The notes below the pieces were generated by a model that had not been told where the DNA came from, did not search any database, and was given only the letters and a program-made list of their open reading frames with translations. DNA of 64,000 nt from Dongia deserti (lineage in GTDB: Bacteria; Pseudomonadota; Alphaproteobacteria; Dongiales; Dongiaceae), in assembly GCF_003574735.1 (NCBI RefSeq), contig NZ_QORW01000007.1, forward strand, positions 186,001 through 250,000, written 5' to 3'. The position numbers were made by a program, and so were the translations under genes. Shown here piece after piece: positions 1 to 10,900 of this stretch (its first letter is position 1; each line of letters opens with the position of its first letter).

Positions 1-8
1 GGTAGGCA

Positions 9-1082
<1,074 letters not shown>

Positions 1083-1101
1083 GCCTCCCAGGAGAACCCC
1101 A

Positions 1102-1168
1102 GAGAGCTCACCCCCCGAGCTCTCCCTTCGGGCGCGCTGATCCCCCGTCAGTGCGCCCGCACCTTTTC
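1102..1168 (+). terminator. Tandem stem-loops, rho-independent terminator after recA
   Basis: Two hairpins lie back to back. The first has a perfect 8-bp stem (GAGAGCTC, 1102-1109, with 1117-1124) and loop ACCCCCC. The second has an 11-bp stem (1130-1140 with 1148-1158, one G:U pair) and loop TCCCCCG. It is followed a few bases later by a TTTT run near 1163. The position 20-85 bp after the recA stop fits an intrinsic terminator. Confidence 0.75.
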
Positions 1169-1332
1169 TGGGCTGTGCGAGCCGCATCAGGCGCATAGGT
1201 GCCCTGGCAAAAGCCCATATCCGGCAGGGCTTCCGCCCTTGCCGCCGCCCCTGAAACAATAAATATTACCGGAGTGGTGCCGCCGGCCGGAAACCCCGGT
1301 TTGCGGCGTGTTTTCGCGTGATTGGACTTTTT

Positions 1333-4008
1333 ATGCAGACCGCCAACGACATACGCCGCCTGTTCCTGGACTACTTCAAGCGCGAAGGGCACGAGATCGT
1401 GCCCTCGAGCCCGCTGGTGCCGCGCAACGACCCGACCCTCATGTTCACGAACGCCGGCATGGTGCAGTTCAAGAACGTCTTCACCGGCCAGGAGAAGCGG
1501 GACTATGTCCGCGCCGTGACCGCGCAGAAGTGCGTGCGCGCGGGCGGCAAGCACAATGACCTGGAGAACGTCGGCTATACTGCGCGCCACCACACCTTCT
1601 TCGAGATGCTCGGCAACTTCTCGTTCGGCGACTACTTCAAGGATCGCGCCATCGAGCTCGCCTGGCGTCTAGTGACCCAGGAATACGGGCTCGCCAAGGG
1701 GAAGCTGCTCGTCACGGTCTTTTCCGAGGATGACGAGGCGTTCAACCTGTGGCGCAAGATCGCCGGCCTGCCGGAGTCGAAGATCATCCGCATCCCGACC
1801 TCGGACAATTTCTGGGCCATGGGCGATACCGGCCCCTGCGGACCCTGCTCGGAGATCTTCTACGATCATGGCGAGGGCATCCCCGGCGGCCCTCCCGGCA
1901 GCCCGGATGCGGAGGGCGATCGCTTCATCGAGATCTGGAACCTGGTCTTCATGCAGTACGAGCAGGTGACCAAGGAGCAACGGGTCAACCTGCCGCGCCC
2001 ATCGATCGACACCGGCATGGGGCTGGAGCGCCTCGCGGCCGTCCTGCAGGGCAAGCACGACAATTACGACATCGACCTGATGCGCGCGCTGATCGAGGCT
2101 TCGGCCGAGGCGTCGAAGACCGATCCGGACGGCCCAGACAAGGTCTCGCACCGCGTGATCGCGGATCACCTGCGCTCCTCGGCGTTCCTGATTGCGGACG
2201 GCGTGCTGCCGTCGAACGAAGGCCGCGGCTACGTCCTGCGCCGGATCATGCGCCGCGCCATGCGCCATGCGCACCAGATCGGCTGCACCGAACCGCTGAT
2301 GTGGCGCCTCGTGCCCGCGTTGGTGCAGCAGATGGGCCAGGCCTATGAGGAACTGGTCCGCGCGCAGCCCGTGATCACCGAGACGCTGAAGCTGGAAGAG
2401 ACCCGCTTCAAGCAGACCTTGGGCGCCGGCCTCAAGGAACTGGAGGCAGCGGTTTCCAGCGGCAGCGGCCTCACCAAGGACGGCAAGCTGTCCGGCGCCG
2501 TGGCGTTCCAGCTGAGTGACAGCCGCGGCTTCCCGCTCGATCTCACGCAATCGATCCTGCGCGACCGCGGCATCGAGGTGGATGTCGACGGCTTCAATGT
2601 CGAGCTGGAGAAGCAGCGCGAACGTTCGCGCGCGGCCTGGGCCGGCTCGGGCGAGGCGGCGACCGAAGCCGTCTGGTTCGACCTGAAGCAGCGCCTCGGC
2701 GCCACCGACTTCCTCGGCTATGCAACGGAGCAAGCGGAGGGCCAGGTCACCGCGCTGCTGAAGAGCGGCGCGGAAGTGCAGTCCGCGAAACAGGGTGACG
2801 AGATCGCCATCATCACCAACCAGACGCCGTTCTATGGCGAAGCGGGGGGCCAGATCGGCGACACCGGCGCGTTCGTGTCCGCGACCGGCGCCATCATCGA
2901 GATCGCCGACACGCACCGCAAGGTTGGGGACCTATTCGTCCACTACGGCAAGGTCACCAAGGGCGAGATCAAGGTCGGCGATGCGGTCGAGATGAAGGTG
3001 GACGGAAAGCGCCGCACCACGCTGCGTGCGCACCACTCGGCGACGCACCTGCTGCACGAGGCGCTGCGCCGCCAGCTCGGCGCGCACGTGACGCAGAAGG
3101 GCTCGCTGGTCGCACCCGATCGCCTGCGCTTCGACTTCAGCCACACCAAGGCGATGACGCCGGAGGACATCGCGGCTGTGGAGCGCGAGGTCAATGACCG
3201 CATCCGCGCCAACGCGGCGGTGGAGACGCACTTGATGACACCGCAGGCGGCGATCGAGGCCGGCGCGATGGCCTTGTTCGGCGAGAAATACGGCGACGAG
3301 GTGCGTGTGGTCTCGATGGGCGGCAAAGTGGCCAATGAGAACAAGGTGTTCTCGACGGAGCTCTGCGGCGGCACCCATGTGCGCCGCACCGGAGATATCG
3401 GCCTGTTCAAGATCGTGAGCGAAGGTGCCGTCGGCGCCGGCGTGCGCCGCATCGAAGCGGTGACCGGCGCGGCCGCAGAGGCCTACGTGGCGGAGCAGCA
3501 GCGCCTGCTCAACGAAGCTGCGAGCGCGCTGCGGACTCTGCCGTCCGACCTGACGCAGCGCATCGCTTCGCTGCTCGAAGAGCGCAAACGCCTCGAGCGC
3601 GAATTGATGGAAGCGCGCAAGGCCGCTGCGGCAGGCGGGGCTGGAGCAGGTCCCGCCTCCAAGCAGATCAACGGCGTCACGCTTGCGGCGCGATTGCTCG
3701 ACGGCGTCCCGGCCAAGGAGCTGAAGGGCATGGCGGACGAGATCAAGCGCCAGATCGGCTCCGGCGTGGTGGCCCTGGTGGCGGTCGCGGAGGGCAAGGC
3801 CTCGCTGGTGGTCGGTGTCACCGACGATCTCACCAAGCGCCTCAACGCGGTCGAGCTGGTAAAGGTCGGCAGCGCGGCGCTGGGCGGGCAGGGCGGCGGC
3901 GGCCGCCCCGACATGGCCCAGGCCGGCGGCCCCGACGCCTCGCGCGCCAACGAAGCGCTCGCCGCGATCGAGCGCGCCATCGGCGCGGGCGCGAAGGCGG
4001 CGGAGTAG
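1333..4008 (+). CDS. alaS: Alanyl-tRNA synthetase
   Basis: AlaRS charges tRNA-Ala and edits mis-activated Ser/Gly. The 891-residue product has the expected layout: class II catalytic core at the N-terminus (begins [25 protein letters not shown] segment), then the editing domain with the zinc-binding HHSATHLLH motif and the CGGTHV motif. The C-terminal oligomerisation (DHHA1-like) domain ends with a Gly-rich [16 protein letters not shown] segment. The ATG at 1333 matches the family N-terminus. An in-frame GTG at 1318 would add five residues and is less likely. It follows recA, a frequent alphaproteobacterial order. Confidence 0.98.
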   Translation: MQTANDIRRLFLDYFKREGHEIVPSSPLVPRNDPTLMFTNAGMVQFKNVFTGQEKRDYVRAVTAQKCVRAGGKHNDLENVGYTARHHTFFEMLGNFSFGDYFKDRAIELAWRLVTQEYGLAKGKLLVTVFSEDDEAFNLWRKIAGLPESKIIRIPTSDNFWAMGDTGPCGPCSEIFYDHGEGIPGGPPGSPDAEGDRFIEIWNLVFMQYEQVTKEQRVNLPRPSIDTGMGLERLAAVLQGKHDNYDIDLMRALIEASAEASKTDPDGPDKVSHRVIADHLRSSAFLIADGVLPSNEGRGYVLRRIMRRAMRHAHQIGCTEPLMWRLVPALVQQMGQAYEELVRAQPVITETLKLEETRFKQTLGAGLKELEAAVSSGSGLTKDGKLSGAVAFQLSDSRGFPLDLTQSILRDRGIEVDVDGFNVELEKQRERSRAAWAGSGEAATEAVWFDLKQRLGATDFLGYATEQAEGQVTALLKSGAEVQSAKQGDEIAIITNQTPFYGEAGGQIGDTGAFVSATGAIIEIADTHRKVGDLFVHYGKVTKGEIKVGDAVEMKVDGKRRTTLRAHHSATHLLHEALRRQLGAHVTQKGSLVAPDRLRFDFSHTKAMTPEDIAAVEREVNDRIRANAAVETHLMTPQAAIEAGAMALFGEKYGDEVRVVSMGGKVANENKVFSTELCGGTHVRRTGDIGLFKIVSEGAVGAGVRRIEAVTGAAAEAYVAEQQRLLNEAASALRTLPSDLTQRIASLLEERKRLERELMEARKAAAAGGAGAGPASKQINGVTLAARLLDGVPAKELKGMADEIKRQIGSGVVALVAVAEGKASLVVGVTDDLTKRLNAVELVKVGSAALGGQGGGGRPDMAQAGGPDASRANEALAAIERAIGAGAKAAE

Positions 4009-4035
4009 CAAGCGGCAAGTTCGCGGTTTCATGAT

Positions 4036-4067
4036 CCTGGGACCATCAAACGTTCGAGGTCCCAAGG
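4036..4067 (+). terminator. Putative hairpin after alaS
   Basis: Inverted repeat TGGGACC (4038-4044) / GGTCCCA (4058-4064) with a 13-nt loop, 30 bp after the alaS stop. No clear T-run follows, so it may be a weak or factor-assisted terminator. Confidence 0.35.
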
Positions 4068-4107
4068 GGGTATGGTCGTCCCGTTCCAAGGCTGGTTTGG
4101 GGGCAGC

Positions 4108-4926
4108 ATGAATGAGGGGGTTATCGCGCTGGCGCCGGCGCGGTTTTCGATCGGCGGCGCGCTCGGAGACAGCTTGAGGATCTTCGGACGCAATTTCGTC
4201 AGCTTCGGCGTCCTCGCGATGGTCTTGCAGTCGCCGTGGCTTCTTGCACCACTAATCGATGACGGCATTCCCACTTCGGCGCCCGCCGATTTCGACTGGT
4301 CGAGTGAAGTGTTCAGGCCGCTGTTGGGGCTTCTTTGCGCGGCCTTCACCCAAGCCGCCATCGTTCTGGGTGTGCGTCAGAATCTGCGCGGCCGCAAGGC
4401 GACCATGGGCGACACCATGCGCGGCCTTCCCTTCGTTATTCCTATCGTTGCCGCGAGCGCCATCTGCTACCTGCCGAGCTTCATGCCTGCCATCGTCGAG
4501 CACGGGCTGCGGGCGCCCACGTTGGTAGTCGGTGCGGCGAGCCTGGTGTTCGGCATCCTCTATTTCGTCCTGCTAGTGATTTGCTGGATCACTGCTCCTG
4601 TCATTGCAATCGAAAAGGCAGGGCCTATCGCCGGATTGGCGCGTGCCATGGAACTCAGCAAAGGCTGTCGCTGGACGATTTTCGGTCTCCTGCTCATTCT
4701 TGGTGCCGCGCTCTTTTGTATCATGATCCCAGCCTGGGCACTGGGGGGCGTCGATCGCTCAGGATTCTTGCTAAGCGGGCCATCAGCCGTTGTCGGCTTT
4801 GCGGCATATGTGGGGTCCGCCCTTTTCTCCGCATTCAATGCCGTCGCCATGACCGTCACGTACCATCGCATCCGCGCGGAAAAGGAAGGCGCCGGCGTGG
4901 AGGACGTGGCTGATATCTTTGATTGA
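4108..4926 (+). CDS. Multi-pass membrane protein, GPDPase membrane-domain-like
   Basis: Protein of 272 residues with about six hydrophobic segments and no soluble catalytic domain. The N-terminal pattern (RFSIGGALGDSLRIFGRNF) and the C-terminal YHRIRAEKEG...DVADIFD stretch resemble uncharacterised alphaproteobacterial proteins annotated as glycerophosphoryl diester phosphodiesterase membrane-domain proteins. That assignment is by general resemblance only. The ATG at 4108 is preceded by GGGGG at good spacing. An earlier in-frame ATG at 4072 is possible. The function is unknown; it stands alone between alaS and a convergent minus-strand operon. Confidence 0.75.
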   Translation: MNEGVIALAPARFSIGGALGDSLRIFGRNFVSFGVLAMVLQSPWLLAPLIDDGIPTSAPADFDWSSEVFRPLLGLLCAAFTQAAIVLGVRQNLRGRKATMGDTMRGLPFVIPIVAASAICYLPSFMPAIVEHGLRAPTLVVGAASLVFGILYFVLLVICWITAPVIAIEKAGPIAGLARAMELSKGCRWTIFGLLLILGAALFCIMIPAWALGGVDRSGFLLSGPSAVVGFAAYVGSALFSAFNAVAMTVTYHRIRAEKEGAGVEDVADIFD

Positions 4927-4957
4927 GACTAGATGTGCGATCGGCCGTGGCCGCTTT

Positions 4958-5773
4958 TCAACGCTGTTCAAATAACGCGTTGATGTCGGCGTATCCCATC
5001 GCGCCTTCGCCGAGCGGGTCGGACTTACCCGATTTCAGGAAATCCGTGGCCAGCGCGGCGGCCTTGCCCCAGAGCGCCTGCGCAACGCCCGATCCCGCGC
5101 TGAGGCGGCGCACGCCCAACCGTGCCAGGTCGGCTGCCGCCGGCAGGCCGGGCCAGGCCATGACGTTGAGCGGCAAGCCGGCCTCGGCGGCAATGGCGCG
5201 GATCTCTTCCGCATCGCGCAGCCCGGGGACGAACAAGCCGCTGGCACCGGCATTGCGGTAGAACCGGGCGCGCTCCAGGGTTTCGGCGACCCGCTTGCCT
5301 GCCGGAACAAGGCCACGCAGATAGACATCGGTGCGGGCATTCACGAACAGATCGACATCGAAATGCTCTCCTGCGCGCACCGCGCGCTCGATCTTCAGGC
5401 ACAGCAGGTCCGGCGGGTTCGACCCGTCCTCCATGTTGATGCCGACCGCGCCCGCCTCGATCGCCTTAGCAACCGTCTCCTCGACCACCGATGGATCGTC
5501 GGAATAGCCGCCCTCGAGATCGATGCTGAGCGGCACGCGGATGGCACGGGCGATGGTCGCGACCGTTGACAACAGCAGCCGGACCGGCAGGGCATTGCCG
5601 TCGGGGTAGCCGTGGGTCCAGGCGACGCCGGCGCTGGTGGTCGCAACCGCCTTTGCGCCCAGGCTTTCCATCAGGCGCGCGCTGCCGGCATCCCACGCAT
5701 TCGGCAGCAGCAGCGGCTCCGGCCCTTCATGCAGCTGATGAAAGGTGGCGGCGCTCTCAAGCTTCGCACTCAT
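4958..5773 (-). CDS. Isocitrate lyase / PEP mutase family protein
   Basis: A 271-residue TIM-barrel enzyme of the isocitrate lyase/phosphoenolpyruvate mutase superfamily. Family members make or break C-C or C-P bonds in 2-oxo acids using Mg2+. Visible motifs are PNAWDAGSA near the N-terminus, the metal-site DLEGGYSDDP, GINMEDG, and VNARTDVYL. The catalytic loop Cys motif of true isocitrate lyases is not evident, so it is closer to the PEP mutase/oxaloacetate decarboxylase-like branch. The exact substrate cannot be told. It is the last gene of a minus-strand operon: its ATG overlaps the stop of the upstream methyltransferase (ATGA). The reason for its pairing with DNA repair genes is unclear. 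Confidence 0.85.
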   Translation of the reverse strand: MSAKLESAATFHQLHEGPEPLLLPNAWDAGSARLMESLGAKAVATTSAGVAWTHGYPDGNALPVRLLLSTVATIARAIRVPLSIDLEGGYSDDPSVVEETVAKAIEAGAVGINMEDGSNPPDLLCLKIERAVRAGEHFDVDLFVNARTDVYLRGLVPAGKRVAETLERARFYRNAGASGLFVPGLRDAEEIRAIAAEAGLPLNVMAWPGLPAAADLARLGVRRLSAGSGVAQALWGKAAALATDFLKSGKSDPLGEGAMGYADINALFEQR

Positions 5774-6312
5774 TCGCGGCTCCGTTTTGCAGACTTCCCC
5801 ATGCGCTCATGCGCCAGCAGCCAGCGCTTCCGCTCGATGCCACCGCCATAACCGGTCAGCGACCCGTTGGTTCCAATGACACGGTGGCACGGCACCACGA
5901 CGCTGATCGGGTTATCGCCGTTGGCACTGCCGACGGCGCGCACTGACTTCGGCCGTCCAATGTGTTCCGCTAACCTGGCGTAGGAGATTGTCTCGCCGCA
6001 CGGGATCGCGCGCAACGCCTTCCACACGGTTTTCTGGAACTCGGTGCCGCCAGTCGCGACTTTCAGTCTGTCGATCGCTGTCAACTCGCCATCGAAGTAG
6101 GCGCGCAATGCGGTGTTGAGTCCAGCCGGATTGCGGGCCGATCTCAATTCATAACCGTCCTTCCCGTAATGCAGGCGTAACGAGTCATGCATGTGGTGCT
6201 CGTGATCGGTCCATTCGACCGCACGCAAAGCGCCGTTCTCATCGGCCACGATGCCAAGCTCGCCGATCGGTGTCTTGATCCGATCGATAAGAAGTTGGAG
6301 GGGCTTAGCCAT
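5770..6312 (-). CDS. ogt: Methylated-DNA--protein-cysteine methyltransferase
   Basis: Suicidal repair enzyme that moves O6-alkyl groups from guanine (and O4 from thymine) to its own cysteine. The 180-residue product has the C-terminal DNA-binding domain with the acceptor-site motif VVPCHRVIG followed by GTNGSLTGYGGG. The ATG at 6312 gives the family N-terminus MAKPLQLLIDRIKTPIGELG and overlaps the end of the upstream Ada/AlkA gene by 8 bp, indicating translational coupling. It supplies the methyltransferase activity that the upstream Ada-like fusion lacks. The symbol ogt is by family; it could equally be called an MGMT homologue. Confidence 0.93.
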   Translation of the reverse strand: MAKPLQLLIDRIKTPIGELGIVADENGALRAVEWTDHEHHMHDSLRLHYGKDGYELRSARNPAGLNTALRAYFDGELTAIDRLKVATGGTEFQKTVWKALRAIPCGETISYARLAEHIGRPKSVRAVGSANGDNPISVVVPCHRVIGTNGSLTGYGGGIERKRWLLAHERMGKSAKRSRE

Positions 6313-7795
6313 GTGCCGCCGCGTCCGCCGCCCACAGATGCTGCGCGGCATAGGCACGCCATGGCCGCCACGTCTCGGCGCGATCCTGCAAAACGGCCGG
6401 GCTCGGCCGCGTGCCGACGTGGATCGCGGCACCCCGCAGCAGGCCGATGTCGCTCGCCGGGAAAGCATCGGTCTCGCGCACCGCACGCAAGGCGATGTAG
6501 TGCGCCGTCCACTCGCCGATGCCACGGATCGCGCGCAGCCGCGCCACGGTCTCCTCGACGGTGCCCTGCGGTTGGAACAGAGACGGGTCGCTCAATGCCG
6601 CTTGCGCGATTGCCATCAGTGCCTCCTTCCGTGCGTTCGGCATGCCAAAACCAGAGAGGTCTGCCCGCGCGACTTGCGCCGCACTTGGGAAGGCGAGGCA
6701 CAGTTCCGGCCGGCTGCGCTGTCCGGGTGGCAGACTCGTGCCGCAGATCTGCGTGAGGCGCGAGCCGAGTTTGCAGGCCGCTTCGATGGACACCTGCTGG
6801 CCGAGCACGGCGCGCACCGCGAGCTCGAATCCGTCCCAGCCGCCTGGCGCGCGCAGGCCGGGACGCTCGGCGATCAAGGGGGCCAGCCAGGGATCCTGCG
6901 CCAGATGCGCGCCGATCGCCGCCACATCGGCGCCGAGATCAAACACCCGCCGGATGCGGCCCACGATTGCGGGCAAAGCACGGACCGATGGAAAACGGAT
7001 GGTGGCGCTGAAGCTGGTTTGCCCTGGTAGATGTCTGATCTCGACAGTCCCGGTCAGGCCGTCCTGCAGGACGGTCCTGCTGTACACGTCGCCACCAATC
7101 CATTCGACTCCTTCGATCGCTCGCGCTCTGAGAAAGGCAAGCATCGCGTCCCAATCGTAAGGCGGGCGGTAGGAGAGGCGCACCGTCACGCCGATCTCAC
7201 CGACCGAACCCTCGGGCAGCGCCGATATTGCTCGTCGACGCAGGGCACTCGGTGGACGGCGGAAGAGCTGCTGAAACGTCTCGTTGAAGCGGCGGACGCT
7301 GCCGAAGCCAGACGCCATCGCAATTTCCGCCATCGGCAGGCGCGTATCATGGATGAGCTGCTTGGCGAACAACACACGCCGCGTCTGCGCGACGGTGATG
7401 GGAGAGGCGCCGAGATGCTGCTGGAACAGCCGCCGCAATTGCCGCTCGCCGATGCCGAGCCGCTCGGCCAAGGCATCGACGCTCGCCTCTTCGCCGTCGA
7501 GCGCGCCCTCCCCGATCAGCGCGAGGCCGCGCGAAACCGTGTTTGACGTGCCGCGCCAGGAGCCAAGGTCGGGGGCGGTTTCCGGCCGGCAGCGCAGACA
7601 TGGGCGGAAGCCCGCTTCTTGTGCCGCCGCCGCACTCGGGAAGAAACGGCAATTCTCGAACTTGGGGGAACGGGCCGGGCAGATCGGCCGGCAATAGACA
7701 CCGGTCGAGGTAACGCCGACGAACAAGCGTCCGTCGAACCGCGCGTCGCGGGTTTTCAGGGCTCGGTAGCAAGGTTTCGGGTCAAGCTGTTCCAT
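6305..7795 (-). CDS. Ada N-terminal / AraC / AlkA fusion: alkylation-repair regulator and 3-methyladenine DNA glycosylase
   Basis: A 496-residue fusion. The N-terminal Ada domain has its four zinc-binding cysteines in YCRPICP and CLRCRP, where methyl-phosphotriester repair occurs. An AraC-type helix-turn-helix follows (LAERLGIGERQLRRLF...MAEIAMASGFGSVRRFNETF). The C-terminal AlkA glycosylase has the helix-hairpin-helix LRAIRGIGEWTAHYIALR and catalytic Asp in FPASDIGL. It therefore both senses methylation damage and excises alkylated bases. The methyltransferase domain of Ada is absent and is encoded next door. I chose the ATG at 7795 because the protein then starts just before the Ada domain (MEQLDPKPCYRAL). 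In-frame starts at 7846 and further upstream exist. Confidence 0.9.
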   Translation of the reverse strand: MEQLDPKPCYRALKTRDARFDGRLFVGVTSTGVYCRPICPARSPKFENCRFFPSAAAAQEAGFRPCLRCRPETAPDLGSWRGTSNTVSRGLALIGEGALDGEEASVDALAERLGIGERQLRRLFQQHLGASPITVAQTRRVLFAKQLIHDTRLPMAEIAMASGFGSVRRFNETFQQLFRRPPSALRRRAISALPEGSVGEIGVTVRLSYRPPYDWDAMLAFLRARAIEGVEWIGGDVYSRTVLQDGLTGTVEIRHLPGQTSFSATIRFPSVRALPAIVGRIRRVFDLGADVAAIGAHLAQDPWLAPLIAERPGLRAPGGWDGFELAVRAVLGQQVSIEAACKLGSRLTQICGTSLPPGQRSRPELCLAFPSAAQVARADLSGFGMPNARKEALMAIAQAALSDPSLFQPQGTVEETVARLRAIRGIGEWTAHYIALRAVRETDAFPASDIGLLRGAAIHVGTRPSPAVLQDRAETWRPWRAYAAQHLWAADAAAHG

Positions 7796-7878
7796 GCCGG
7801 CGATGATGCCACCCTCCGGCCGCCGACGCTCGCGGTTTTCGGACATGGACATGAATAGCCATGGCGCAGATGTGAATA

Positions 7879-7903
7879 TCCCCTCCCCAAGCCGGGGAGG
7901 GGA
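7879..7903 (-). terminator. GC-rich hairpin between rne and the Ada/AlkA gene
   Basis: Perfect 10-bp inverted repeat, TCCCCTCCCC (7879-7888) and GGGGAGGGGA (7894-7903), with loop AAGCC. It lies 34 bp past the stop of the minus-strand RNase E gene and before the next gene on the same strand. No T-run follows. It may end rne transcription, or be a short dispersed palindrome. Confidence 0.5.
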
Positions 7904-7936
7904 CATCCAGTCCTGAGAATAGACGGCGTCGCGCGG

Positions 7937-10900
7937 CTACTCGATCAACCGGCGCCACCAGCCGCGCTTGCGCTGGCCTTCTTCGCTGGCGGCCTGTTGT
8001 TGGCCGCCAACCTCGATGATCTGCACCGTGCCGGTCTGCTCCGTGGCTGCACGCTGCTCGCGGCTTTTGGGCGCGACGTCGATCGCTTCGGCCGGCGGGG
8101 CCGCGGCCTCCTCTTCACGGCGGCGTGGCCGTCGCTGGCGTTTGCGCGTCTGCGGTTCTGCCGCTTGTGGCTCGCCATTGTTCCCTTCAGCAGCGGCCTC
8201 CGTCTCGGAAGGCTCACGGCCTTCGCTGGTGACCGGTGCCACGCGCTGTGCCCACTGCTCCGGCATCTCCGGGAGTTCCGGTTGATCGCCGAGTCCCGGG
8301 ATCGGCTGTTCGGCCGCTTCGCCGGCCTGCGGGCGGTCCTCCCAACCCTCGGGCTGTGCCTGCACTTCTCCCGCCGGTTGGCCGCGCTCCGGTCGACGCG
8401 ACCGGCGCCTTCCGCCACGGCGACCACGGCGCCGGCGACGGCGCGGCTGGTCGCCTTCTACGCCAGCAGCCTCTTCGCCTTCGCGGCCGCGAGCAGCTTG
8501 CGCGCCTTCAGTATCCTCTTCGTCTTCGTCGCCCTCGATCTCGTCCTCAGTCTCCTCGGACCGGGCCGCCATGGGCGTCGGCGCTTCTGGCTGCTCTCCG
8601 GAAACGGCTGGCGCCTGCGACTCTTCGCTGGCCTCGCCTTCGGTGAACTCGTCGGCGCGGAACTTGCCGCTGCGGCCACGCCGGCGGCGGCGCCGCCGGC
8701 CGCCGCGCTCGCGCTCGCCGGAGGCAGCGGTCCGTTGTTCTTCCGCCTCTTCGGGCGCCTCTGCCTCGGCCGCCTCTTCGGGTTCCTCCGGCAGGATATC
8801 CTCCGGTTCCTCCTCGATCGCTGGCGCGGCCTGAGGCGCACGCGGCTGGACCTCTTCACCCGGACTGAGCTGCTTGATCCGATCCAGCCTGTATTCCGGC
8901 GGCGTCAGCTCATCATCGGCCTGCAAATAGACGCGGACGCCACGCCGCTGCTCGATTTCCTCGATTGCGCGGCGCTTGTGATTGAGCATGAACAGCGCAA
9001 CCGCGCTCGGCACAAAAATCGTGACGCCGGGGCTGAAGCTGCGGGCGATCTCTTCCTCCGCCATGCGCAGCACGTGCAGTGCCGTCGATTCCACCGAGCG
9101 CACGCGCCCCGTTCCATGGCAATGGGCGCAGGCTTCGGTGCTGGCCTCGACCAGGCTGGGATGCAGCCGCTGGCGCGACATCTCCAGGAGGCCGAAGGTG
9201 GAGATCCGCCCGATCTGGATGCGCGCGCGGTCGTTCTTCAGCGCCTCCTTGAGGCGCCGCTCGACCTGGGCGTTGTTGCGGTTCTCCTCCATATCGATGA
9301 AGTCGATGACGATGAGGCCCGCCAGGTCACGCAGCCGCAGCTGGCGCGCGATCTCCTCCGCCGCCTCGATGTTGGTCCGCAGGGCCGTCTCTTCGATGTT
9401 CCGCTCGCGCGTCGCACGGCCGGAATTGACGTCGATCGCGACCAGGGCCTCGGTCTGGTTCAAGACGATGTAGCCGCCTGACTTCAGATGAACGACAGGC
9501 TCATGGATCGCGGCGATCTGGCTCTCGATCTGATGGCGCTGGAACAGAGGCTGCGAGTGATCGCGATAAGACTGGACCCGCCGCGTATGGCTCGGCGTCA
9601 GCGTGTGCATGAACGCGCGCGCATTCTGATAGGCGTCTTCGCCGGCGACGATGATGTCGCCGATGTCGCGCGTATACAGATCGCGGATCGAGCGCTTGAT
9701 GAGGCTCGCCTCTTCGTAGATCAGCGCTGGCGCCGTCGATTTCAGCGTCACTTCGCGAATCTCGTCCCACAGCCGCAGCAGATATTCGAAATCGCGCTTG
9801 ATCTCCTGCTTGTTGCGCTCCATGCCGGCGGTGCGCACGATCACCGCCATGCCTTCCGGCGCGTCCAGGTCGTCGACGATGGATTTCAGGCGCTTGCGGT
9901 CATTGACGCTGGTGATGCGGCGAGAGATGCCGCCGCCGCGGTCGGTGTTGGGCATCAGCACACAATAGCGGCCGGCCAGCGACAGATAGGTGGTGAGGGC
10001 CGCACCCTTGTTGCCGCGCTCTTCCTTGGTCACCTGCACCAGCAGAATCTGCCGGCGCTTGATGACCTCCTGGATTTTGTAGCGGCGCAGGTTGCGTTGC
10101 CGGCGGCGGCGCGCCTGCTCCTCATCGACCTCGGGGTCGTCCTGTGACGCCGGCTCTTCGCCGCCGATCACGTCCACGACCTCCGGGGTGTTCTGCACCT
10201 CCACCAACTCCGCTTCGGCGGGCGCCGGCAGATCGCCGTCGGCATTGCCGGGCTCTGCCGGCATCTCGGCTGGCCGGACATCCGGCGCATGCTCAGCCGG
10301 CGCCTCTGCTTCCTGCGAGACCTCGACGCTGCTCCGCAGGTCGGACTCGGCGGGCGCCGCCGTCGGAACCTCTTCCACCGGCGCACTGCGCAACTCGAAC
10401 CGGGGCGTTTCAAGTGCGGCGCTGCTTGCACTCGGCTCGGGCTGCTCCCACGGCGACACCAGTTCCTCTGACGCGCGAGCGGGCAGGGGTGCGGGCTCTC
10501 CTTCCTGGCTTGCGCTGGCCGCCTCCTCGACCGGGGCGACTGCCGCTCCGGCTCCCGGCTGCGCCTCTTCTCCCTGCGCGATCGAGGCTGCCCGCGTCTC
10601 GCTGGCGTGTTGCCAGATGTTGTCCGTCGTGCCGCTATCCTCGCTCGGCGCAACTGCCGCGCCGGCATCGGATGTCTCTTCTTCAAACGACGCTTCGCTC
10701 GCTCTGCTGCCTTCAGCCGCCGTCATGGCGTCATCGGTGTGCTCGCCTGCACGATCGTGGAATTGCTCGGCGCGTTCGCCTTCGACGACTTCATCATCCT
10801 CGTCTTCCTCGGCGGCAGCTTCGCGCAGCAGCTTTTCCCGGTCGGCGACCGGGATGCGGTAATAGTCGGGATGAATTTCGCTGAAAGCCAGGAAACCATG

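Noticed and set aside
1261-1332. T-box or leader riboswitch before alaS
   Set aside because: The gap holds only hairpins attributable to the recA terminator; no T-box sequence, and T-boxes are not expected in Proteobacteria.
1318-1332. GTG start extending AlaS by five residues
   Set aside because: The family N-terminus begins at the ATG at 1333.
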